Positions 6,803-12,976 of a stretch of 12,976 nucleotides of DNA are shown piece after piece. Positions within the stretch are counted from its first letter, which is position 1. Each line of letters opens with the position of its first letter. Origin of the DNA: Robiginitomaculum sp. (GTDB lineage: Bacteria; Pseudomonadota; Alphaproteobacteria; Caulobacterales; Maricaulaceae); contig JALWUB010000407.1 of the NCBI GenBank assembly GCA_026993275.1, positions 1 to 12,976 of the forward strand, given 5' to 3'. The notes beneath the pieces are model-generated. The model saw only the letters and a list, made by a program, of their open reading frames with translations, was not told the origin of the DNA and did no database searches. The position numbers and the translations under genes were made by a program.

Positions 6803-8158
6803 CTATGCGTTCAAGCTGTGCATGACCTGCACAAAGGCCTGTTCTATCCGCGCTGCATCCTTGTGGCGGCCCTGATGCACAACGCGGCGGCCGCGCACAT
6901 ACACATCCTGCACCGGGCTGGCGGCCGCAGCGTAAATCCAGCCATCCAGCCAGGCATCGCCCGAGCGCGCCACCAGCGCCGGATGGCCTGGGTCAAGCGT
7001 GACGATATCGGCGCTGTGCCCTTGCGCCAGAGCACCTGTCTCTTGCCCCAAGGCCTGCGCCCCGCCCTGCAGCGCCCGGGTGAACAGCGCCGCACCGGCA
7101 GAGCGGCCAGGCGGGGCCAGCGGCGTGCGGGTGCCGCTGATCAGCCTCTGGCCATAATCCAGCAGCCGCACTTCGCCCGCAAGGTCAATGCGCACGCAGG
7201 AATCCGAACCAAGGCCGAAACGGCCGCCTTCGCCCAGATAGGCAATGGCGGGAAAAATCCCGTCGCCCAGATCGGCCTCGGTTACCGGGCACAGCCCGGC
7301 AACCGCACCTGAACGGGCAAGATCGCGCGTCTCCTGCGCATCCATGTGGGTGGCGTGCACCAGGCACCAGCGCCCGTCCACACCGGCATGGTCCAGGAGC
7401 CAGCGCACTGGCGGCGCCCCAAGCGCGGCGCGGCAGTCCTCCACCTCGCGCGGCTGTTCGGCGGCATGCATGTGCACCGGCAGGCCGGGAAACATTTCCA
7501 CAAGCGCGCGCACGTCCCTGGTGCTGACAGCGCGCAGGGAATGCGGCGCAATGCCCAGGGGCAGGTCCGGAAACCGGTCCATCAAGGTGGTCACCAGCAT
7601 CGCATAGTCCTGCAAGGACTGGCCAAAACGCCGTTGCCGGGGCTCCAGCGCGCTGCCGTCAAACCCGGCGCGGGCATAATAAACCGGCAGCAGGGTCAGG
7701 TTGATGCCGGTTTGCGCGGCAGCCCTGACGATCTGCACCGCGGTTTCGGCCGGGTCGTCATAGACGCCGCCATCGGGCCGGTTGTGCAGATAATGGAACT
7801 CGCCAACACCGGTAAAGCCGCTGCACAGCATTTCCATATAGGCCATGGCGGCGATGGCGCACAAATCGCCGGGGCCAATGCGCGCCGCCACGTCATACAT
7901 GGTTTCGCGCCAGCTCCAGAACGTGTCCTGCCCGCCCGGGCTGGCCCGTTCGGCAAGGCCCGCCATGGCGCGCTGCAAGGCATGGCAATGCAGATTGCCC
8001 ATGCCGGGCACGGCAATGGCGGCGCGGGCATCGCCCGGCATGGCCTTCGCCCCCTTTGCAAGGCTGGCAATGCGGCCTTCATCATCAAATGCCATGCGCA
8101 CGTTTTCCGCCCAGCCATCGGGCAGCAAGGCATGACCGGCATGAAGCGCGCTTTCCAT
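6803..8158 (-). CDS. hutF: Formimidoylglutamate deiminase (HutF)
   Basis: 451 aa, full length for the family. HutF hydrolyses N-formimidoyl-L-glutamate to N-formyl-L-glutamate and ammonia in the cytosol, the step before HutG in the five-enzyme histidine pathway. It is a metal-dependent amidohydrolase. Visible metal and catalytic motifs are the HxH of NLHCHALQRAMAGLAE (H57, H59), H206 in IAPHS, VHMHAAEQ (228-235), LVHATH (H268), and GSDSCVRID with D319, followed by the HutF-typical LLDYGQRL (332-339). The start at 8158 matches the normal N-terminus; the frame stays open far upstream but only as an antisense extension through hutI. A weak AAGG sits 3 nt before the ATG. It is divergent from hutI with a 72-bp gap, so the two transcription units probably share control. 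The six-gene envelope block lies 134 bp downstream on the same strand. Confidence 0.95.
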   Translation of the reverse strand: MESALHAGHALLPDGWAENVRMAFDDEGRIASLAKGAKAMPGDARAAIAVPGMGNLHCHALQRAMAGLAERASPGGQDTFWSWRETMYDVAARIGPGDLCAIAAMAYMEMLCSGFTGVGEFHYLHNRPDGGVYDDPAETAVQIVRAAAQTGINLTLLPVYYARAGFDGSALEPRQRRFGQSLQDYAMLVTTLMDRFPDLPLGIAPHSLRAVSTRDVRALVEMFPGLPVHMHAAEQPREVEDCRAALGAPPVRWLLDHAGVDGRWCLVHATHMDAQETRDLARSGAVAGLCPVTEADLGDGIFPAIAYLGEGGRFGLGSDSCVRIDLAGEVRLLDYGQRLISGTRTPLAPPGRSAGAALFTRALQGGAQALGQETGALAQGHSADIVTLDPGHPALVARSGDAWLDGWIYAAAASPVQDVYVRGRRVVHQGRHKDAARIEQAFVQVMHSLNA

Positions 8159-8190
8159 ACGCCTTGATAGCGCACCGGCGCGGCGGAAAA

Positions 8191-8210
8191 AAGACTTGCC
8201 GGACTGTCTT
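8191..8210. promoter_or_regulatory. Short inverted repeat in the hutF-hutI divergent gap, candidate operator
   Basis: AAGAC-N10-GTCTT, a perfect 5-bp inverted repeat spanning 20 bp. It lies inside the only intergenic DNA between the two divergent hut units and overlaps the candidate hutI -35 element, where a repressor would be expected. It does not match the TGTA-N2-TACA type palindrome known for HutC of other proteobacteria, so a HutC site is not claimed. A 5-bp arm can occur by chance. Confidence 0.3.
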
Positions 8211-8223
8211 GCTCTGCTAATTC
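8196..8223 (+). promoter_or_regulatory. Candidate sigma-70-type promoter for hutIHG
   Basis: A TTGCCG element (8196-8201) and TAATTC (8218-8223) are separated by 16 bp. The last base of the -10 is only 7 nt before the hutI ATG (8231), so transcription would begin at or within a base or two of the start codon and give a leaderless mRNA. No ribosome-binding sequence is visible before that ATG, which fits. This is motif reading only. Confidence 0.35.
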
Positions 8224-8230
8224 CCCTTCC

Positions 8231-9463
8231 ATGACTCCTGCCCCTGCTCCGCGCCAATGGCTGCTGACAGATGCGGACCTGGCCACCATGGTGCCGGGCG
8301 GTGCGCCCTATGGGCTGGTCAGGGATGGCGCCATCGCCATTGACGGCGCGCGCATTGCCTGGCTTGGCCCAAAGCACAAGGTGCCGGAAGACTATGCCGC
8401 ATGGCCGCGCGAAAGCGCATCCGGCGCCCTGGTCACTCCGGCGCTGATCGATTGCCATACCCACCTTGTCCATGGCGGCAACCGCGCCAGCGAGTGGGAG
8501 CGGCGTTTGCAGGGCGAAAGCTATGCCGCCATTGCCCGCTCCGGCGGCGGCATCCTCTCCACGGTCGCGGCCACCCGCGCCGCCAGCGAGGACGGCCTGG
8601 TGGCCTCTGCCCGCAAGCGCCTGGATGATTTCACCGCCCAGGGCCTCGGCACCATCGAGATCAAGTCCGGCTATGGGCTGGACCTGGAAAACGAACGCAA
8701 AATGCTGCGTGCGGCGCGGCGGCTTGGGCGCGAAAGCGGCGTCACGGTCAAGACCAGTTTTCTCGGCGCCCATGCCCTGCCGCCCGAATATGCGGGCCGC
8801 AAGGACGCCTATATCCGCGTGATAACAGAAGAAATGCTGCCCGCCATCGCCGAAGAGGGCCTGGCCGATTATTGCGACGGCTTTTGCGAAACCATCGCCT
8901 TCAGCCCGGCGGACATGCGCACGGTGTTCGAGGCTGCCAGAGCGCTTGGCCTTGGCCTGCGCCTGCATGCGGAACAGCTGTCCAACTCTGGCGGGGCGCA
9001 GATGGCGGCGGAGATGGGGGCGCTGTCCTGCGATCATCTGGAATATCTCGACGCAGACGGCATCCGCGCCATGGCCAGGGCCGGAACCAGGGCGGTGCTG
9101 CTGCCAGGCGCATTCTATTTTCTGCGCGAGCAGCGCAAACCGCCCGTGCAGGCCCTGCGCGATGCCGGTGTCGGCATGGCGCTGGCCAGCGATTGCAACC
9201 CCGGCTCCTCGCCGCTGACCTCGCTCCTGCTGGCGATGAACTTGGGCTGCACCCTGTTTGGCCTGACGCCGGAGGAAGCGCTCGCCGGGATCACCCGCGA
9301 GGCGGCGGCAGCGCTTGGCCTGGAAGCGGATCGCGGCACGCTCGGCGCTGGCAAAATTGCCGATCTGGCGCTTTGGGATGTGGATCATCCGGCGCAGCTT
9401 GCCTATGCTCTGGGCGCAAATCCGCACCGTTCGCAGATTCGCGCGGGATGCTGGCTGACATGA
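8231..9463 (+). CDS. hutI: Imidazolonepropionase (HutI)
   Basis: 410 aa, the usual family length. HutI opens the ring of 4-imidazolone-5-propionate to give N-formimidoyl-L-glutamate, the substrate of HutF. It is a cytosolic metal-dependent amidohydrolase. Motifs in order: [12 protein letters not shown] (74-85, metal ligands H76 and H78), [10 protein letters not shown] (142-151), FLGAH (H181), [12 protein letters not shown] (H246), the CDHLEY block (267-272), and [10 protein letters not shown] (D321, 319-328). The ATG at 8231 is the first in-frame start fitting the family N-terminus. It has no Shine-Dalgarno-like sequence and lies very close to a candidate -10, so the mRNA may be leaderless. 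It is the first gene of the plus-strand hutI-hutH-hutG operon; its stop overlaps the hutH start by 4 bp. Confidence 0.96.
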   Translation: MTPAPAPRQWLLTDADLATMVPGGAPYGLVRDGAIAIDGARIAWLGPKHKVPEDYAAWPRESASGALVTPALIDCHTHLVHGGNRASEWERRLQGESYAAIARSGGGILSTVAATRAASEDGLVASARKRLDDFTAQGLGTIEIKSGYGLDLENERKMLRAARRLGRESGVTVKTSFLGAHALPPEYAGRKDAYIRVITEEMLPAIAEEGLADYCDGFCETIAFSPADMRTVFEAARALGLGLRLHAEQLSNSGGAQMAAEMGALSCDHLEYLDADGIRAMARAGTRAVLLPGAFYFLREQRKPPVQALRDAGVGMALASDCNPGSSPLTSLLLAMNLGCTLFGLTPEEALAGITREAAAALGLEADRGTLGAGKIADLALWDVDHPAQLAYALGANPHRSQIRAGCWLT

Positions 9464-11004
9464 GCGAAACCCTGACCATCACGCCGGGCGAAGCCCGCCA
9501 CCAGGACTGGAAGCGCCTGCGCGCGGGCGCGAAGCTGGCGCTGGCCGATGCGGTCTGGCCGCAGGTGCAGCGGTCGGCCGATGCCATTGCCGGGATACTG
9601 GCGGGCGGCAACACCGTCTATGGCGTCAACACCGGCTTTGGCAAGCTGGCGACCACGCGCATTGCCGAAACGGACCTGGCGGACCTGCAACGGCGCATCG
9701 TGCTGTCGCATTGCGCTGGGACCGGCGCCGCCCTGCCCGAAACGGTCACGCGCCTGGTGCTGGCAATGAAGGCGGCAAGCCTGGCGCGGGGCTATTCCGG
9801 CGTGCAGCCGCGCACCATCCGCCTGCTCGTGGACATGCTCAACCGTGGCGTTTTGCCGGTGATCCCGGCGCAGGGCTCGGTCGGCGCATCGGGCGATCTG
9901 GCGCCGCTGGCGCACATGGCGGCGGTGCTCATCGGCGCGGGCGAAGCCCGTTATCAGGGCGCCCTCATGCCAGGCGGCGATGCGCTGAAACAGGCCGGGC
10001 TGGAGCCGCTGACGCTTGGCGCCAAGGAGGGCCTGGCCTTGCTCAACGGCACCCAGGTCAGCACCGCGCTGGCGCTGGAGGGGCTTTACGGCGCCGAGCG
10101 CAGTTTCAAGGCGGCGATGCTGGCCGGGGCGCTGTGTGTCGAGGCGGTGCGCGGCTCGCACGTGCCCTTTGACGCGCGCATCCATGCCCTGCGCGGCCAG
10201 AGCGGCCAGATCGCCGTGGCGCGCGGCTTTGCCGCCTTGCTCAAGGGCAGCGCCATCGTGTTGTCCCATGCGGATTGCGGCAAGGTGCAAGACCCCTACA
10301 GCCTGCGCTGCCAGCCCCAGGTCATGGGCGCGGTGCTGGACCTCCTGCGCCAGGCGGCGCAGACCCTGGCCATCGAGGCCAATGGCGTGACCGACAATCC
10401 GCTGATCTTTGCCGGTGATCACGAAGCGCTTTCGGGCGGCAATTTTCATGCCGAGCCGGTGGCTTTCGCCGCGGACCAGCTGGCGCTGGCGCTGTGCGAA
10501 ACCGGCGCCATGGCAGAGCGGCGCATTGCCATGCTCATCGACCCGGCCCTGTCGGACCTGCCGGCATTCCTGACCCCCAGTCCGGGGCTGAATTCGGGCT
10601 TCATGATCGCCCAGGTGACCGCCGCGGCCCTGGTCAGCGAAAACAAGCAGCGCGCCATGCCCGCCAGTGTCGATTCCATCCCCACATCAGCCAATCAGGA
10701 AGACCATGTTTCCATGGCCACCCATGGCGCCCGGCGGCTGCTGGCCATGGCCGGCAACACCGCCGGCGTGATCGCCATCGAGTTGCTGGCGGCGGCACAG
10801 GGCCTGGACTTGCAGGAGCCATCCTTGCGCAGTTCGGCGCCGCTGGAGCGGGTGCGCGGCGCCATCCGGGCCGCGGTGCCGATGCTGCGCGATGACCGCA
10901 TGATGGCGCCGGACATGGCGGCCATCAAGGCGCTGGTCCAGTCCGGGGCGCTGTTGCGCCTGGACGGCGTGGACACCGCCCTGCCCTGGGTGTGCGCGCC
11001 GTGA
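9460..11004 (+). CDS. hutH: Histidine ammonia-lyase (HutH)
   Basis: 514 aa, standard for the family. HutH deaminates L-histidine to trans-urocanate and ammonia, the first committed step of histidine use; active enzymes are cytosolic homotetramers. The A143-S144-G145 triad in [11 protein letters not shown] autocyclises to the MIO prosthetic group. Other family blocks are [12 protein letters not shown] (53-64, with catalytic Tyr54), [18 protein letters not shown] and the [17 protein letters not shown] block near the C-terminus. The ATG at 9460 overlaps the hutI stop (ATGA); an alternative in-frame ATG at 9448 would add four residues. The preserved triad and full length argue for an active enzyme. 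The product urocanate needs HutU, which is not in this window. Confidence 0.97.
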   Translation: MSETLTITPGEARHQDWKRLRAGAKLALADAVWPQVQRSADAIAGILAGGNTVYGVNTGFGKLATTRIAETDLADLQRRIVLSHCAGTGAALPETVTRLVLAMKAASLARGYSGVQPRTIRLLVDMLNRGVLPVIPAQGSVGASGDLAPLAHMAAVLIGAGEARYQGALMPGGDALKQAGLEPLTLGAKEGLALLNGTQVSTALALEGLYGAERSFKAAMLAGALCVEAVRGSHVPFDARIHALRGQSGQIAVARGFAALLKGSAIVLSHADCGKVQDPYSLRCQPQVMGAVLDLLRQAAQTLAIEANGVTDNPLIFAGDHEALSGGNFHAEPVAFAADQLALALCETGAMAERRIAMLIDPALSDLPAFLTPSPGLNSGFMIAQVTAAALVSENKQRAMPASVDSIPTSANQEDHVSMATHGARRLLAMAGNTAGVIAIELLAAAQGLDLQEPSLRSSAPLERVRGAIRAAVPMLRDDRMMAPDMAAIKALVQSGALLRLDGVDTALPWVCAP

Positions 11005-11798
11005 GCGCGCTTTTCACCCTCCATGAAGGGGCGTCGCCATTAATCCTGAGCTTTCCCCATTCGGGCACCCGCATCCCGGAAGACATCGCGCAAAACCTGA
11101 CGCCCGCAGGGCGCGCCGTGGCCGATACCGACTGGCATGTGCCGCGCCTCTATGCGTTTGCCAGGGCGCTGGATGTGACCTGGATCGAGGCGAAGCTCTC
11201 CCGTTATGTCATTGACCTGAACCGCGCCCCCGATGGCGCGCCGCTCTATCCGGGACAGCAGACCACCAGCCTGTGCCCGCATGAAAGTTTTACCGGAGAG
11301 CCCTTGTGGCAACAGGGCCGTGCCCCGGACGAGGCCGAAACCGCGCGGCGGCTGCAGCGCTATTTCACGCCCTATCATGACGCATTGACGGCCCAGATTG
11401 ACCGGGTGAAGGCCCGCCACGGCTATGCCATTCTCTATGACTGCCATTCCATTCGCGGCACCATCCCCCGCTTGTTCGACGGCGCCCTACCGGTTTTGAA
11501 TCTTGGCACCAATTCCGGCCGCTCCTGCGATGGCGGCCTGCAGAATGCCGTTGAAACGCAAATGGCCCAACACCCCTTCAGCCAGGTCAGCAATGGCCGC
11601 TTCACGGGCGGCTGGATCACCCGCCATTACGGCCGGCCGGAGGCGCATGTCCACGCCCTGCAAATGGAAATCGCCCAGCATGCCTATATGGACGAAGCCC
11701 CGCCCTGGCGCTGGGATGCGCAAAAGGCGGCACGCCTGCAACAGGCCTTGCGCGCTATCGTGAAGACGGTCTTGGACTGGCCTGCTCGGCCTGCCTGA
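11001..11798 (+). CDS. hutG: N-formylglutamate deformylase (HutG)
   Basis: 265 aa. HutG hydrolyses N-formyl-L-glutamate to L-glutamate and formate, the last step of the pathway that uses HutF. Family blocks seen: [10 protein letters not shown] near the N-terminus, [44 protein letters not shown], and the C-terminal [15 protein letters not shown]...HALQMEI. The start is taken as the GTG at 11001, which overlaps the hutH stop by 4 bp (GTGA); a GTG at 10992 would add three residues. It is the last gene of the hutIHG operon. Its stop codon directly abuts the stop of the convergent kinase gene, leaving no space for a separate terminator. This family differs from the arginase-like HutG of the four-step pathway. 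Confidence 0.95.
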   Translation: MSALFTLHEGASPLILSFPHSGTRIPEDIAQNLTPAGRAVADTDWHVPRLYAFARALDVTWIEAKLSRYVIDLNRAPDGAPLYPGQQTTSLCPHESFTGEPLWQQGRAPDEAETARRLQRYFTPYHDALTAQIDRVKARHGYAILYDCHSIRGTIPRLFDGALPVLNLGTNSGRSCDGGLQNAVETQMAQHPFSQVSNGRFTGGWITRHYGRPEAHVHALQMEIAQHAYMDEAPPWRWDAQKAARLQQALRAIVKTVLDWPARPA

Positions 11799-12976
11799 TC
11801 AACTGGCGCGCCGGTCCTGAGGCCGAGCCTCGGCACGCCGGTTGATACACTTGAACACGCTCAGGAACAACTGGCGCTGGCAAACGGGCTTGCCGACAAA
11901 GCCGTTCAGGCCCATGGCCTTGCAGGTTTCAGGCTCGCCTATGCTGTGATCCGCGGTCACGGCGATGACGGGAATGCTGCGCCATGGCTTGTCGCTGGCG
12001 CGGATGCGGGCCATGGTTTCCGGACCGCTGAGCACGGGCATGTGCATGTCCAGAAGCACCAGATCAAACGTCTCTGCTTCAAGCAGATCAAGCGCTTCCT
12101 GGCCGTTTACGGCTTCGCTGATGGCAATGCCGGTGGCCGACAGCAAGGTGCGGATGACCTTGCGGTTGGTGGCGCAGTCATCAACCACCAATACACGACG
12201 GCCGGTCAGGCTGGTCTTGGCCGGGCGGGCCCCCGGCATGCCTTGCGGCTTTGTTTCCGGCACGCGGGCCTTGAAGGTGAAGTGAAACACCGAGCCCTTG
12301 CCCGGCGTGCTGTCCACCGTCACATCGCCGTCCATCAATTGCGCCAGTTCATGGGTGATGGCAAGGCCCAAGCCGGTGCCGCCAAACTCGCGCGAAATGC
12401 TGTTGTCGGCCTGCACAAAGGACGAAAACACCCGCTCGCAGGTCTGCGCATCCATGCCGATGCCGGTATCGCTGACGCTGATCCTGACAAGCTGGCTCTC
12501 GCCCTCCGCGCCGCAGACGGCAACCTTGACGGCAACCTTGCCCTGTTGCGTGAACTTGACGGCATTGGAGATCAGGTTGTTGAGGCACTGGCGCACCCTG
12601 ACCGGATCGAACAGCAAATGCTGCGGCAGGTCCGGGGCAATATCCAGATCAAAGTCCAGGCCCTTGTCCCGCGCCTGCTGTTCAAACAGCTTGCAGGCCT
12701 GGCGCAACACCTTGCCCAGATCGCCCTCAACGCAGGACAATTCCAGCTTGCCGGAGGCAATTTTTGAAATGTCGAGCACGTCATTGAGGATGGTGAGCAG
12801 CATCTCGCCAGACTCAACGATGGTCTTCACCTTGTCGGCATCATCCGCCGCCAGCGGGCTGTATTGCAGCGCCTGGGCCATGCCCAGCATGCCGTTCAGC
12901 GGGGTGCGGATTTCATGACTCATGGTCGCCAAAAACGCGCTCTTGGCTTCGCTGGCCTGCTCGGCCTCCTTGCGGG
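11799..12976 (-). CDS. Hybrid sensor histidine kinase/response regulator, N-terminus cut off by window edge
   Basis: 391 C-terminal residues are visible; the frame stays open to the right edge, so the sensor region is missing. Domains in order, numbered from the first visible residue: the end of a coiled linker; HisKA with the phospho-accepting His in ATMSHEIRTPLNGMLG (H20); HATPase_c with the N box NLISNAVKFT (N137), SDTGIGMD (D169 in the G1 box) and GGTGLGLAI (198-206); a linker; and a receiver domain with acidic D265-D266, phospho-acceptor D309 in LVLLDMHMPV, T340 in IAVTA and K362 in VGKP. All key residues are present, so an active kinase with internal phosphorelay is expected. A partner phosphotransferase would be encoded elsewhere. 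It runs convergently to hutG, and nothing in the sequence ties it to histidine use. Confidence 0.93.
   Translation of the reverse strand, partial: RKEAEQASEAKSAFLATMSHEIRTPLNGMLGMAQALQYSPLAADDADKVKTIVESGEMLLTILNDVLDISKIASGKLELSCVEGDLGKVLRQACKLFEQQARDKGLDFDLDIAPDLPQHLLFDPVRVRQCLNNLISNAVKFTQQGKVAVKVAVCGAEGESQLVRISVSDTGIGMDAQTCERVFSSFVQADNSISREFGGTGLGLAITHELAQLMDGDVTVDSTPGKGSVFHFTFKARVPETKPQGMPGARPAKTSLTGRRVLVVDDCATNRKVIRTLLSATGIAISEAVNGQEALDLLEAETFDLVLLDMHMPVLSGPETMARIRASDKPWRSIPVIAVTADHSIGEPETCKAMGLNGFVGKPVCQRQLFLSVFKCINRRAEARPQDRRAS

Noticed and set aside
4911..6875. A 654-codon open frame on the plus strand
   Set aside because: It is the antisense shadow of the lipoprotein gene; the minus-strand frame has a lipobox and coherent composition, and this one has neither.
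8191..8210. A HutC operator
   Set aside because: The repeat does not contain the TGTA-N2-TACA type core described for HutC, so only an unspecified candidate operator is reported.
8159..9427. An approximately 420-residue N-terminal extension of hutF
   Set aside because: The open frame continues only because it is antisense to hutI; the family N-terminus starts at 8158.
8872..9459. An N-terminal extension of hutH
   Set aside because: It overlaps hutI in another frame; the histidine ammonia-lyase family starts near the ATG at 9460.

Overview
The window is very GC-rich and gene-dense, with almost no intergenic DNA. Its gene complement (a five-step histidine-utilisation branch using HutF and HutG, a hybrid histidine kinase, stop/start overlaps of the ATGA/GTGA type) suggests a proteobacterium, most likely an alphaproteobacterium. 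That placement is an inference from gene content and style; no rRNA or other phylogenetic marker is present.

Left part (1-6668, all on the minus strand): a tight, probably single-transcript block of six genes. In transcription order it encodes a 662-aa outer-membrane-type lipoprotein with a MORN-like tail, a 269-aa secreted helical protein of unknown family, two paralogous single-pass membrane proteins with a coiled coil and a von Willebrand factor A (vWA) domain, a four-helix MotA/TolQ/ExbB-type channel subunit, and a membrane-anchored formylglycine-generating-enzyme-like (FGE/SUMF1) protein that runs off the left edge. The N-terminal helix of both vWA proteins carries an Asp-centred motif resembling the proton-carrying helix of MotB/ExbD/TolR. 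My reading is that the block encodes an uncharacterised ion-driven stator-like complex whose 'B' subunits end in vWA domains instead of a peptidoglycan- or TonB-type domain, with partner proteins in the periplasm and at the outer membrane. This is the most novel content of the window.

Middle part (6803-11798): histidine catabolism. hutF lies on the minus strand, divergent from a plus-strand hutI-hutH-hutG operon joined by 4-bp overlaps. Together HutH, (HutU, not in the window), HutI, HutF and HutG take histidine to glutamate, two ammonia and formate. The 72-bp divergent gap holds a candidate promoter that would give a nearly leaderless hutI mRNA, and a short inverted repeat.

Right part (11799-12976, minus strand): the C-terminal half of a hybrid sensor histidine kinase (HisKA, HATPase_c, receiver). 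Its stop codon abuts the hutG stop codon.

No tRNA, rRNA, insertion sequence, CRISPR array or clear intrinsic terminator was seen. No gap between genes exceeds 134 bp.
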